14,425 bases of DNA from Patescibacteria group bacterium (GCA_020062525.1 JAGUWE010000024.1:1-14425); one strand, 5' to 3'; counted from the stretch's first letter, positions 5,725 through 14,370 are shown. Numbers and translations are program-made. Notes: generated by a model from the sequence alone, not told the origin.

Positions 5725-6827
5725 GAAAAAAAATAACCACGTTAACTTTAATAATCAGTATTTTTGTTTTAAGCGGTTGTGTTGCTCAACAAAAAAAAGC
5801 ACCTCCTTTAGATGGGGGAATTTACAAATCGTTTGATCAAGGCAATAAATGGTCACAGCGAGTTGGTATAGTGGGTTTCCCACAAGGGGGGAGTTTAGTT
5901 AATACTAGTATTTTAGCAATGTATTTTGATCCCAGTGATCCCAAAACAATTTATTTAACTACCGAAGGAGCGGGTCTTTATTACAGTTATAATTCTGGAG
6001 AAAGTTGGATTCCATCAATTGGTTTAAACAAAGGTCTAATTCAGGCCCTAGCCATTGATCCAAAAGATAAATGCACTCTTTATGCGTCCAATACCGAGAG
6101 CATAACTATTTTGAAGACCACGGATTGTACCAGAAGTTGGGAAAGAGTTTTTTATCTCAAAGAAAAAGAAGCCCAAAGCATTACGGCCTTGGCAATTCTT
6201 CCAAGTGATTCAAAAGTAATTTACGCTGGCACCTCCTTGGGTTATATTTATAAAAGCGCTGATCAGGGTTTAAGTTGGCATTTAATCAATACCAAACCCT
6301 TGGGAAGTAAAATAATTAATTTTTTTATTGATCCAACCGAGACCAATATTATTTATTTATTAACAGAGAAAAAAGGTATTTTTAAATCGTTTGATAGTGG
6401 TTTAACTGGCTGGGATAAACCCTTGCCTTTTGCCTGTGATGGTAGCGAAAAAGAATGTCAAAAAAATTTATTACCAAATAGTAATTACAACTATAAAGAT
6501 ATAATTTTTGATCCCGCCAAGCCCCAAAGTTTCATTTATACTTCTGACTATGGTATTATTAAAAGCGAAAACGGGGGAGAAACCTGGTCAACTCTGATGT
6601 TGCTCAGTCCGACTGGTAAAGTGACGATGAGGGCAATAGCAGTTAATCCTAACAATGCTCAGGAGTTATATTATGTTACCAATACCACCTTTTATCGTAG
6701 TTTAGACGGCGGCAAAAATTGGACAACTAAAAAACTCCCCACCACTAAACCACCTTCAGATTTACAAATTGATCCAATTAATAGTAAAATACTTTATCTA
6801 ACGCTCAGAATTCCTCCTCAAAAATAA
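5721..6827 (+). CDS. secreted beta-propeller lipoprotein with seven Asp-boxes
   Basis: The first 19 residues are a signal peptide (MRKK, then a hydrophobic run) with lipobox LSGC, so C20 would be lipidated and the protein held on the outer face of the cytoplasmic membrane. Seven Asp-box (BNR) motifs of type SxDxGxxW follow: SFDQGNKW (37-44), SYNSGESW (89-96), TTDCTRSW (123-130), SADQGLSW (169-176), SFDSGLTGW (213-221), SENGGETW (272-279) and SLDGGKNW (317-324). That is the pattern of sortilin/Ycf48-like beta-propellers. No sialidase active-site set was recognised, so a binding or assembly role is more likely than glycosidase activity. It overlaps holB by 4 nt and sits 25 nt before frr, an odd place for a surface protein. 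Exact function unknown. Confidence 0.8.
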   Translation: MRKKITTLTLIISIFVLSGCVAQQKKAPPLDGGIYKSFDQGNKWSQRVGIVGFPQGGSLVNTSILAMYFDPSDPKTIYLTTEGAGLYYSYNSGESWIPSIGLNKGLIQALAIDPKDKCTLYASNTESITILKTTDCTRSWERVFYLKEKEAQSITALAILPSDSKVIYAGTSLGYIYKSADQGLSWHLINTKPLGSKIINFFIDPTETNIIYLLTEKKGIFKSFDSGLTGWDKPLPFACDGSEKECQKNLLPNSNYNYKDIIFDPAKPQSFIYTSDYGIIKSENGGETWSTLMLLSPTGKVTMRAIAVNPNNAQELYYVTNTTFYRSLDGGKNWTTKKLPTTKPPSDLQIDPINSKILYLTLRIPPQK

Positions 6828-6852
6828 TTTTATTATTCGCATCATTCGCATT

Positions 6853-7404
6853 ATGATCAACATCGACGATTATAAAGAGTCATTTGAGAAAAACCTAGAA
6901 CATCTAAAAAAAGAATTAGCAGTTATTCGCACCGGCCGAGCCAGTCCTTCTTTAGTTGAAAACATTTTAATTGAGGCCTATAATACCAAAATGCCGCTTA
7001 AGCAGTTGTCTATCATTACGGTGACTGAAGCAAAATCGTTAGTGATTCAACCCTGGGATAAGACAATTATCAAAGAAATTGAAAAACAGTTGGCCCAGAC
7101 CAATTTAGAAGCAACAGTCAGAAATGAGGGGAACTTGCTGCGAGTAATTATGCCGCCTTTAACAGAGGAAAACCGCAAAAATTTAGTCAAAATCTTAAAT
7201 CAGAAGTTAGAAAACACTCGGATTGCAATTAGAGGACTACGAGATGAAATTAGAGGCAAAATTTTAACCGCTGAAAAAAATAAAGAAATCAGTGAGGATG
7301 AAAAATTTCGGCTTTTGGAAAAACTGGACACTGCTACTAAAAGCTACATTAATAAAGTTGAAGAGTTAGGAGAAAAGAAAAAAGAAGAAATTCTAACAAT
7401 TTAA
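6853..7404 (+). CDS. frr: ribosome recycling factor
   Basis: RRF works with EF-G to split the post-termination ribosome so it can be reused. The 183-residue length is standard. Conserved segments include IRTGRASPSLVENI (25-38), the PLKQLSIITV hinge region, IQPWDK, an NEGNLLRVIMPPLTEE block (central), and a long C-terminal helix. It begins 25 nt after the lipoprotein, behind a short repeat with TTCGCAT twice, and has no Shine-Dalgarno site. It ends 8 nt before rseP, so the two are co-transcribed. The uppS, cdsA and dxr genes that often follow frr are absent here. Confidence 0.97.
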   Translation: MINIDDYKESFEKNLEHLKKELAVIRTGRASPSLVENILIEAYNTKMPLKQLSIITVTEAKSLVIQPWDKTIIKEIEKQLAQTNLEATVRNEGNLLRVIMPPLTEENRKNLVKILNQKLENTRIAIRGLRDEIRGKILTAEKNKEISEDEKFRLLEKLDTATKSYINKVEELGEKKKEEILTI

Positions 7405-7412
7405 AAAAGACA

Positions 7413-8543
7413 ATGTTGTTAACAATAATCGTTTTCATTTTTATTTTAGGCCTCCTAGTTTTTGTCCACGAACTAGGACATTTTGTTGTTGCCAAAAAAA
7501 TGGGAGTGGCGGTTGAGGAATTTGGCATCGGCTTTCCGCCCAGAGCTTTAAGCATTAAGAGAGGTGAAACGACTTATTCTTTAAATTGGGTGCCATTGGG
7601 TGGTTTTGTTAAAATTAAAGGTGAAAATGGCGAATTTACGAATGAGCCGGACAGTTTTGCTTCAAAAAAAATCTGGCAGCGGAGTTTAATTTTAGCAAGT
7701 GGCGTAACAATGAATGCCTTGTTGACAGTGGTTCTGATTTCTTTGGGCTTTATGACCGGGCTGCCTCAAGTGATTGAAAATGTGACTGAAAATTACGCTC
7801 AGGTGAGAAATAAACAAGTTCAAGTTTACAACGTTAACCTTCTTTTAGATTCCCCGGCTAAAAAAGCGGATTTAAGAATGGGCGATTCAATTTTGGCTTT
7901 TAATGGAGAAAAGATTGAAAATATTAACCAACTTAAAGAAAAAATGGCTAAAAACGAAGGTCAAGCAGTTAACCTGACAATCAAACGAGGTGGTGAAATT
8001 TTAAATAAAGAGGTTAGGCCTGAAAAATTAACTATTGGTCAAGAACAAGTAGTCGGAGTTGGAATTGCTTTGGCCGAGACTGCTTTAGTCAGTTATCCGT
8101 GGTATATTGCAATTTATAAAGGTTTTTTAACCACCATAAACTTAATTGTCATTATTGTTTTGGCTTTTTATGAGGCAATCAAAGGTCTAATAATTGGTCA
8201 ACCCTTAGCCGTAGAAGTTGCCGGTCCAGTCGGCATTGCCGCTTTGACTGGCCAGGTGGTTAATTTAGGATTGATTTATGTTTTGCAATTTACAGCTCTT
8301 CTTTCACTCAATTTAGCTATTATTAATTTCTTGCCCTTTCCAGCTTTAGATGGGGGAAGAGTGCTCTTTATTATCATTGAAAAAATCAGAGGCAGAGCGG
8401 TTAGTCAAAAATTAGAGGCAATGATTCATAACATTGGTTTTGCTATTTTAATGATTTTAATCTTACTCATCACTTTTCGTGATATCAGCCGTTTCCAAGG
8501 TCAGTTTCTAAATGTTTTTCACAAATTGTCAAATTTTTTCTAG
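7413..8543 (+). CDS. rseP: RseP-type site-2 intramembrane metalloprotease
   Basis: Zinc protease that cuts single-pass proteins within the membrane, typically anti-sigma factors or leftover signal peptides. The catalytic HELGH (H19, E20, H23) lies in the first membrane segment. PLGGFVKIKGE (61-71) is the membrane-associated loop. A single PDZ domain spans about 142-205 (DSPAKKADLRMGDSI). The third zinc ligand is in PALDGG (D313) in a late membrane segment. With 376 residues and one PDZ it resembles Gram-positive RasP-type enzymes rather than the two-PDZ E. coli form. No cognate anti-sigma factor is in the window. It is the last gene before the terminator at 8571-8595. Confidence 0.95.
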   Translation: MLLTIIVFIFILGLLVFVHELGHFVVAKKMGVAVEEFGIGFPPRALSIKRGETTYSLNWVPLGGFVKIKGENGEFTNEPDSFASKKIWQRSLILASGVTMNALLTVVLISLGFMTGLPQVIENVTENYAQVRNKQVQVYNVNLLLDSPAKKADLRMGDSILAFNGEKIENINQLKEKMAKNEGQAVNLTIKRGGEILNKEVRPEKLTIGQEQVVGVGIALAETALVSYPWYIAIYKGFLTTINLIVIIVLAFYEAIKGLIIGQPLAVEVAGPVGIAALTGQVVNLGLIYVLQFTALLSLNLAIINFLPFPALDGGRVLFIIIEKIRGRAVSQKLEAMIHNIGFAILMILILLITFRDISRFQGQFLNVFHKLSNFF

Positions 8544-8570
8544 TTAATCTTGTTAAAATTATGATACTTA

Positions 8571-8595
8571 AAGTCAGATTAAATCTGGCTTTTTT
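8571..8595 (+). terminator. intrinsic terminator after rseP
   Basis: AAGTCAGAT (8571-8579), a 3-nt TAA loop and ATCTGGCTT (8583-8591) form a 9-bp stem with one G-U pair, running into TTTTTT (8590-8595). This ends the holB-frr-rseP operon and separates it from proS. Confidence 0.85.
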
Positions 8596-8600
8596 CGTGA

Positions 8601-8629
8601 TTGACAATCTTTCTTTTTTAAGTTAAAAT
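8601..8629 (+). promoter_or_regulatory. strong sigma70 promoter of proS
   Basis: Perfect TTGACA (8601-8606), 17-bp spacer, TAAAAT (8624-8629). The expected start point (about 8636) leaves only about 5 nt before the proS ATG at 8641, so the mRNA is nearly leaderless and translation cannot use a Shine-Dalgarno site. Confidence 0.85.
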
Positions 8630-8640
8630 GGTTTAACAAT

Positions 8641-9876
8641 ATGAAACAAAGCGAACTATTTACCAAAACAATTAAAGAAGATCCTAAAGACGAAATTAGC
8701 ACCAGTGCCAAGCTTTTAATTCGGGCTGGTTTTATTGATAAATTAGCAGCTGGCATTTATTCGTTTTTACCTTTAGGACTGCGGGTCTTGCGAAAAATTG
8801 AAAATATTATCAGAGAGGAAATGAAGGAAATTTCTGGCCAAGAAATTTTAATGCCAGCTCTTCACCCCAAAGAAGCCTGGCTACCAACCGGTCGTTGGGA
8901 GATTACAGAAATGTTTAAAACTAAAAGTCGTTCCGGCCGTGAATATGGCTTGGGTTGGACTCATGAAGAAGTTGTTACCCCCCTAGTTAAAAAATATGTT
9001 AGTTCTTATAAAGATTTGCCGAGATATGTTTATCAAATTCAAGATAAATTTAGAGACGAGCTTAGACCTAAATCAGGCCTACTTCGCACCAAAGAATTTA
9101 TAATGAAAGACCTTTATTCTTTTCATGCTACGACCGAGGACTTAGATGATTATTATGAAAAAGTGACTAAGGCCTATTTTAAAATTTTTGAGCGCTGCGA
9201 ACTTTTGGACTTTACTTATTTAACCTTGGCTAGTGGCGGCGCTTTTTCTCGCTATTCTGATGAATTCCAAACTACCGCTCCGGCTGGCGAAGATACAATT
9301 TATATCTGTACCAACTGCGACCGTGCTATTAATAAAGAGATTAAAGGAGAGGCAGCTGTATGTCCAGAATGTGACGGAAAAGATTTTAAACAAGAAAAAT
9401 CGATTGAAGTTGGCAATATTTTTAAGCTTGGCTCAAGATATTCAGAACCCCTTGGCTTAAAATTCAAAGACAAAGACGGCCAAGAAAAACCAGTGATGAT
9501 GGGTTGCTATGGCCTTGGGCCAGCTAGGATTATGGGTACAATCGTTGAAATTTTCCACGACAATCAGGGGATAATTTGGCCGCAAGTCGTCGCGCCTTTT
9601 AAAGTCCATTTAATTTTATTGGGCGAAGAAAAAGATAAAAAAGAAGCAAATAAACTCTACGAAAATTTACGTAAGGCAAATCTTGAAGTCTTATATGATG
9701 ACCGTGATGTTTCCGCCGGAGAAAAATTTGTTGATGCCGACTTGATTGGCTGCCCTTATCGAATAGTTATAAGTAAAAAGACATTAGCCAAAGATAGTAT
9801 TGAGATAAAAAAAAGAGGTAATGATAAAATTGAATTAGTAAAAACTAGTAATGTAATTAAAGAATTAAAGAAATAA
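8641..9876 (+). CDS. proS: prolyl-tRNA synthetase, short form
   Basis: Class II synthetase that joins proline to tRNA-Pro. The start MKQSELFTKTIKEDPKDE is the normal ProRS N-terminus. Motif 2 lies at about 137-161 (FRDELRPKSGLLRTKEFIMKD). Motif 3 contains GCYGLGPAR (288-296). The anticodon-binding domain is about 318-411. At 411 residues it lacks the roughly 180-residue INS editing domain that bacterial enzymes of this type carry between motifs 2 and 3. In that place is a short segment with a zinc-ribbon-like pair, CTNC (223-226) and CPEC (241-244). Without INS, Ala-tRNA-Pro would need a separate editing protein, none of which is in this window. It has its own promoter. Confidence 0.96.
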   Translation: MKQSELFTKTIKEDPKDEISTSAKLLIRAGFIDKLAAGIYSFLPLGLRVLRKIENIIREEMKEISGQEILMPALHPKEAWLPTGRWEITEMFKTKSRSGREYGLGWTHEEVVTPLVKKYVSSYKDLPRYVYQIQDKFRDELRPKSGLLRTKEFIMKDLYSFHATTEDLDDYYEKVTKAYFKIFERCELLDFTYLTLASGGAFSRYSDEFQTTAPAGEDTIYICTNCDRAINKEIKGEAAVCPECDGKDFKQEKSIEVGNIFKLGSRYSEPLGLKFKDKDGQEKPVMMGCYGLGPARIMGTIVEIFHDNQGIIWPQVVAPFKVHLILLGEEKDKKEANKLYENLRKANLEVLYDDRDVSAGEKFVDADLIGCPYRIVISKKTLAKDSIEIKKRGNDKIELVKTSNVIKELKK

Positions 9877-9927
9877 AGTTGCGGCTATTTTTCAATGCGA
9901 TCCAGTAGATTCCTAATCATAGTTTTC

Positions 9928-9948
9928 AAAAAATTATATTAATTTTTT
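9928..9948 (+). terminator. AT-rich hairpin after proS
   Basis: AAAAAATTA (9928-9936) pairs with TAATTTTTT (9940-9948) around TAT. Being all A-T, with a T-run forming its own 3' arm, it is a weak terminator candidate between proS and mreB. Nothing else strong was found in 9877-10003, and no convincing mreB promoter either. Confidence 0.35.
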
Positions 9949-9996
9949 TAATTTTACATTATCATTTTGATTTTTGATTTTTGCATTTTGAATTTC
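9948..9996 (+). repeat. third copy of AT-rich dispersed repeat
   Basis: It carries ATTATCATTTTGATTTTTG and TTTTTGCATTTTGAATTTC, close to the reverse complement of 3374-3420 and to the direct strand of 3459-3510. It ends 7 nt before the mreB start codon, as the 3459-3510 copy ends next to GT4. Possibly a mobile miniature element or a shared 5' leader element. Confidence 0.55.
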
Positions 9997-10003
9997 TATC
10001 GTT

Positions 10004-11059
10004 ATGTTCAACAAGTTCTTGGGCAAATTTTCTAAAAATTTAGGCATTGATTTGGGGACCGCTAATACTTTGGTCTATGTTTCGGGTAGGGGAATCGTTA
10101 TTAATGAGCCGTCAATTGTGGCGGTTAATAATCGGACCGATAAAATTATTGCCATTGGCGAGCAAGCTAAAAAGATGTTTGGTCGAACGCCGCCCCACAT
10201 TGTTGTGATCAGGCCGCTGATCGGCGGGATTATTTCTGATTTTGAGGCCACAGAAAAAATGCTTCATTTTTTTATTAATAAAGTTCACCAGGAGGGTTTT
10301 ACGCTTTTACCAAGACCACGAGTGGTAATTGGAGTTCCTTTAGGCATTACTGAGGTAGAAAGAAAAGCGGTTGAGGACTCAGCAATTTCCGCCGGTGCCC
10401 GTGAGGTCTATTTAGTTGACGAAGCTATGGCTGCCGCTTTGGGGGCACGACTCACGGTTAACGAACCAATTGGTAATTTAATTGTTGATTTAGGTGGTGG
10501 GGCTACGGAAATAGCCGTTATTTCTTTAGAAGGAATTGTAACCTACCGAACATTACAAGTTGCTGGCGATAAATTAAATCGCGATATTATTCAATATGCT
10601 GAAGAAGAGTTTAATATTCTTTTAGGTGAGACCATGGCTGAAGAAGCGAAAATTAAAATTGGTTCAGCTTTATCAACTAAAAATAAATTGGAAATGACAA
10701 TTCGTGGCCGCGATTTAGTTACTGGTTTACCTAAAGAAATTATTGTTAATGAAGATCAAATTCGAGAAGCGATTATGAAATCACTGAAAATTATTACCGA
10801 AGAAATAAAATCAACTATTGAAATAACCCCACCGGAATTAGTGGCTGATATTTACGAGCGGGGAGTTGTTCTTTGTGGCGGTGGAGCAATGCTTCGGGGT
10901 TTGGATCACCTTATTTCCGAAGTCATCAAAATTCCAGTTTATATTGCCGACGATCCCTTAACTTGTGTGGTTCGCGGTACTGGAATTATTCTAGAAGACA
11001 AATCTTTGTTAGATAATTTAATGTCAATCAACAGAAATATTTTGACGAAAATAAAATAG
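10004..11059 (+). CDS. mreB: rod-shape actin homologue MreB
   Basis: Bacterial actin that forms membrane-bound filaments and guides wall synthesis along the cell side. It has the actin ATPase motifs: phosphate-1 GIDLGTANT (14-22), phosphate-2 VDLGGGATE (161-169) and adenosine motif VLCGGGAML (289-297). The short N-terminal MFNKFLGKFSKN may act as a membrane-anchoring helix. Length (351) is standard. It is first in the mreB-mreC-mreD-mrdA operon, and its stop codon is 10 nt from the mreC start. No Shine-Dalgarno site is seen; the start is set by the AT-rich repeat ending just upstream and by homology. Confidence 0.97.
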   Translation: MFNKFLGKFSKNLGIDLGTANTLVYVSGRGIVINEPSIVAVNNRTDKIIAIGEQAKKMFGRTPPHIVVIRPLIGGIISDFEATEKMLHFFINKVHQEGFTLLPRPRVVIGVPLGITEVERKAVEDSAISAGAREVYLVDEAMAAALGARLTVNEPIGNLIVDLGGGATEIAVISLEGIVTYRTLQVAGDKLNRDIIQYAEEEFNILLGETMAEEAKIKIGSALSTKNKLEMTIRGRDLVTGLPKEIIVNEDQIREAIMKSLKIITEEIKSTIEITPPELVADIYERGVVLCGGGAMLRGLDHLISEVIKIPVYIADDPLTCVVRGTGIILEDKSLLDNLMSINRNILTKIK

Positions 11060-11069
11060 GACACATACT

Positions 11070-11846
11070 ATGTTGAGATCAAAAGCCAAAAAAATAATTT
11101 TAGCAGTGGCGGTCTTGGGACTGCTTATTTTTTTAAATTATTTTCATTGCTTTGACTGGCCCAAAAATTTATTAATCAATCTATTTTTGCCACTCCAAGA
11201 GAAGACAACTTTTTTGTTAACTAAATTTAAAAGTAGCAAAAGTAGCGAGAGTACCTGTAATCTTAAAGAAAATTTAGCAACAGTTCAATTAAAATTGCTT
11301 GAAGAAGAGAATAAACAATTGCGTCAAACTCTGAATTTTTTTACCACTAATAATTATTTATTTAAAGAATCCAAAACAGTAGTCGCCAATATCATTGGAC
11401 GAAATCCTTTGACTTTTTCTTCAATTTTAATTTTAGATCAAGGCCGCTCCCAGGGAGTTCATATTGGCGACGCAGTCATATTAGGTGAAGGGATAATGAT
11501 CGGTAGAATCATCGCCTTAGAAGACAACCTCTCTTATTTTGCTCTATTGACCAATAGTCAAGTGAAAATAGCGGCCTTGATACTCAGCGATGAAAATTTA
11601 CCGGGCCTTGTTGAAGGCAGCCATGGCTTAAGTCTTAAAATGAATCTTATCCCCTTAGACAAAAAAATAAATATTGGTGATTTGGTGATTACCTCCGGTC
11701 TGGAAAAAGGTATTCCCAAAGGACTATTAATCGGCCAAATAGAAGAAATTAATACCCAGTCAAATGATTTGTTTCAAAACATCACCCTTCAACCAGCTGT
11801 TAATTTGTCTAATCTTAATATCGTTACTATTCTTAAATCAACCTAA
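11070..11846 (+). CDS. mreC: rod-shape scaffold protein MreC
   Basis: Single-pass membrane protein whose outer domain binds PBP2 and activates wall synthesis. One N-terminal membrane segment (about 8-25) is followed by a likely coiled coil (about 66-90, ending LLEEENKQLRQTL) and the paired beta-barrel domain (about 102-255) with DQGRSQGVHIGDAV and ITSGLEKGIPKGLLIGQI, typical of the family. At 258 residues it is near the lower end of normal. An AGGA at 11058-11061, 8 nt before the ATG, overlaps the mreB stop codon and is a rare Shine-Dalgarno-like site in this window. Confidence 0.93.
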   Translation: MLRSKAKKIILAVAVLGLLIFLNYFHCFDWPKNLLINLFLPLQEKTTFLLTKFKSSKSSESTCNLKENLATVQLKLLEEENKQLRQTLNFFTTNNYLFKESKTVVANIIGRNPLTFSSILILDQGRSQGVHIGDAVILGEGIMIGRIIALEDNLSYFALLTNSQVKIAALILSDENLPGLVEGSHGLSLKMNLIPLDKKINIGDLVITSGLEKGIPKGLLIGQIEEINTQSNDLFQNITLQPAVNLSNLNIVTILKST

Positions 11847-11870
11847 CTAGATTAACTAATCAATTCAGTA

Positions 11871-12377
11871 ATGATAAAAATAATTATCAATTTTATTTTA
11901 ATTATCTTGGTAATTTTACTGCAAATTAATTTTTTGCCGTTTTTTTATCCTTTGGATAATTTAAATTTAGTTTTAATAGTTATTATTTTTCTTAGTTTGT
12001 TTTTTAACTCTAAAATTTCTTTTTGTTGGGCGGGAGCTATTGGTTTAGTTTTTGATTCATTTTCTTTAGCGCCTTTTCCTTTGTTAACAGGTCTTCTTTT
12101 TTTAGTAGTACTGAGTGTAAAATTTTTTGCTTCCAACCTCTTTAATCCTAAATCATTCAAAGGTTATTTGGTAATAGCTTTGCTTGGCACTTTGTTTTTT
12201 AATTTAATGTTGATTGTGACTAGTTATTTGGCTTATTTTTTTACCAAACAACTTGACTTTGACCAATTGGCTTGGCAAAATTTTTTCTGGCAAATTTTTC
12301 TTAACTTAGCTACCTTTACTTTACTTTTCAGTTTAGTTAAGACTATTTCTTATCAATTTAAATTTCGTTTTCAATGA
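11871..12377 (+). CDS. mreD: rod-shape membrane protein MreD
   Basis: Small, very hydrophobic protein (168 residues) with about five membrane segments, placed between mreC and the PBP2 gene, which is the canonical mreD position. Sequence conservation in this family is low, so the call rests on hydrophobicity, size and neighbours. It would bridge MreC and the elongation synthases in the membrane. Its TGA overlaps the mrdA ATG by 4 nt, so the two are translationally coupled. No Shine-Dalgarno site is visible before its own ATG. Confidence 0.88.
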   Translation: MIKIIINFILIILVILLQINFLPFFYPLDNLNLVLIVIIFLSLFFNSKISFCWAGAIGLVFDSFSLAPFPLLTGLLFLVVLSVKFFASNLFNPKSFKGYLVIALLGTLFFNLMLIVTSYLAYFFTKQLDFDQLAWQNFFWQIFLNLATFTLLFSLVKTISYQFKFRFQ

Positions 12378-14305
12378 AAAGAAAAACGCAAAAAATTCAA
12401 GCTGAAGAAATTGAGTCAAGTTATGATTTACCAGAAAAGTCCTCTGTTTATGATTCAATTATTGACGAAATACCACTGGGTCAACAAAGTGAAATTCCAG
12501 AATTTATTACCTTACCTATCGGAGCGAAAAGATTAAAAAGGTTCTTTTTTTTAATTTTAACGGGCTTATTAATAATTGGAGTAAGGGTTTTCTATTTACA
12601 AATCACTCAAGGTGATTATTATCGCGGCTTAGCCGAGGGCAATCGAATTAAAAATAAAATTATTGAGGCAAAAAGAGGTGTTATTTACGATAGAAAAATG
12701 AATCAACTAGTAAAAAATGTACCTAATTTTTCCCTTACGGTTACTTTGGCTAATTTGCCAAAAGAAGAAATAAAAAAAACAGCGCTAATCAATCAAGTGG
12801 CTGCTATTTTAGAAAAAAATCCGCTTGAGTTAAAAGAAAAAATTTCCCCTCTTGAAAAAGATCTTTTCAACGAACCAACTATAATTGCAGAAAATATTGA
12901 TTTGTTAAAAGCTATAAAATTTAGCATTGAAAGCAAAACTTTAATCGGTTTTGATTTAAATATAGCCAGTGTTAGAAATTATTTAACAACCAAAAGTTTA
13001 TCACATGTCTTGGGTTATACAGGTAGAATTAGCAGAGAAGAATTAAGAAATAATCAGGGCTATGCTTTTAACGATTATATCGGTAAAACTGGTCTTGAGT
13101 TTTATTACGAGAAAATCTTAAGGGGAACGCCTGGTTTAGAACAAATTGAGATTGATGCTTTGGGTCAAGAAAAAAAAATCATCTCTCGGCGCCAACCAAT
13201 CGCCGGTAATAATTTGATTCTTTCTCTTGAACAAAAGCTTCAGGAAAGGACCACGGAAATCTTAGCTACCCATTTAAAAAAAATTGGCAAAAAAAGAGCC
13301 GTGGTGGTGATTTTAGAGCCACAAACAGGCGAAATTTTGTCTTTAGTCAGTTCCCCTTTTTTTGATAATAATGAATTTGCTATTGGTATCAGTCCAAAAA
13401 AATTTCAAGAAATTTCAGAAAATTTTGACCAGCCACTTTTCAATCGGGCAATTATGGGCAGTTATCCTTCTGGTTCAACCATTAAACCAATTATTGCTGC
13501 GTCAGCTCTCCAAGAAAAAATTATTGATGAAAGAACTCAAATTTTAAGCAACGGCGGTATTAGAATCGGGGAATGGTTTTTTCCTGATTGGAAAACTGGC
13601 GGTCATGGTTATACTGATGTTAAAAGAGCGCTGGCCGAATCAATTAATACCTTTTTTTATACGGTTGGTGGGGGCTATGGTAATTTTCAAGGATTAGGGG
13701 TAGAGAAGATTCATTATTACGCCCTGCTTTTTGGTTTAGCCCAACCTTTAGACATTGATTTGCCTAATGAAAATGCCGGTTTGATACCCACACCCTCTTG
13801 GAAAGAAAAAACCAAAGGTGAAAGATGGTATATTGGCGACACTTATCACCTGTCCATTGGCCAAGGTGATATTTTGGTTACTCCCTTACAGGTAGCAAGC
13901 TACACGGCTATTTTTGCCAATCAAGGCACCCTTTATCAACCTCATTTAGTAAAAAGTATTGTTAGTTCTTCTGGCGAAATAATTAAAGAAATAAAGCCGA
14001 TTGTGATCAGGCAAAATTTTATTGAGAAAAAAAATCTGCAAATTGTTTCAGAAGGCCTGCGACAAACTGTTACCAATGGTTCGGCTCGTCTTTTAAACTC
14101 CCTGCCAATAAAGGTGGCTGGCAAAACCGGCACTGCCCAGTGGTCCAACAAAAAATTGCCTCACGCTTGGTTCACTGGTTTTGCTCCTTATGAAAAGTCA
14201 GAGATTGTTATTACGGTCTTAGTTGAAGAAGGGGGAGAGGGTAGTAGTGTAGCTGTGCCAATCGCCTTTGATATTTTAAACTGGTATTTTTCTGAAAATA
14301 AATAA
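12374..14305 (+). CDS. mrdA: penicillin-binding protein 2, transpeptidase of elongation
   Basis: Class B PBP that cross-links peptidoglycan during side-wall growth, working with MreBCD and RodA. It has a cytoplasmic tail of about 55 residues, one membrane segment (about 56-77), an N-terminal dimerisation region with GKTGLEFYYE, and a transpeptidase domain. All three active-site motifs are present: STIK (S368 nucleophile, K371), SIN (423-425) and KTGT (584-587). Length (643) is normal. The acidic tail before the membrane segment is somewhat longer than in E. coli. RodA is not in the window, so its gene must be elsewhere. A beta-lactam-sensitive wall and a rod-shaped or elongating cell are implied. 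Confidence 0.96.
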   Translation: MKRKTQKIQAEEIESSYDLPEKSSVYDSIIDEIPLGQQSEIPEFITLPIGAKRLKRFFFLILTGLLIIGVRVFYLQITQGDYYRGLAEGNRIKNKIIEAKRGVIYDRKMNQLVKNVPNFSLTVTLANLPKEEIKKTALINQVAAILEKNPLELKEKISPLEKDLFNEPTIIAENIDLLKAIKFSIESKTLIGFDLNIASVRNYLTTKSLSHVLGYTGRISREELRNNQGYAFNDYIGKTGLEFYYEKILRGTPGLEQIEIDALGQEKKIISRRQPIAGNNLILSLEQKLQERTTEILATHLKKIGKKRAVVVILEPQTGEILSLVSSPFFDNNEFAIGISPKKFQEISENFDQPLFNRAIMGSYPSGSTIKPIIAASALQEKIIDERTQILSNGGIRIGEWFFPDWKTGGHGYTDVKRALAESINTFFYTVGGGYGNFQGLGVEKIHYYALLFGLAQPLDIDLPNENAGLIPTPSWKEKTKGERWYIGDTYHLSIGQGDILVTPLQVASYTAIFANQGTLYQPHLVKSIVSSSGEIIKEIKPIVIRQNFIEKKNLQIVSEGLRQTVTNGSARLLNSLPIKVAGKTGTAQWSNKKLPHAWFTGFAPYEKSEIVITVLVEEGGEGSSVAVPIAFDILNWYFSENK

Positions 14306-14310
14306 AGAGT

Positions 14311-14340
14311 TGTTATTTGTGCACACTGTTATTTGTGCAC
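14311..14340 (+). repeat. tandem direct repeat upstream of last promoter
   Basis: TGTTATTTGTGCAC occurs at 14311-14324 and again at 14327-14340, a 16-bp period (about one and a half helical turns), ending one base before the -35 box at 14342. The position suits an activator or repressor binding site. Each copy contains the palindrome GTGCAC. It does not match CIRCE or LexA boxes. Confidence 0.5.
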
Positions 14341-14341
14341 C

Positions 14342-14370
14342 TTGACAACATATAAAAAAGTCATTATCAT
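14342..14370 (+). promoter_or_regulatory. strong sigma70 promoter of the next gene
   Basis: Perfect TTGACA (14342-14347), 17-bp spacer, TATCAT (14365-14370; five of six). Transcription should start near 14377, where an ATG opens a tiny frame MCFKI-stop (14377-14394). The likely gene start is ATG 14413. Confidence 0.75.

Noticed and set aside
9233..9460. 75-codon frame inside proS
   Set aside because: It is a shadow frame of a clearly conserved ProRS region.
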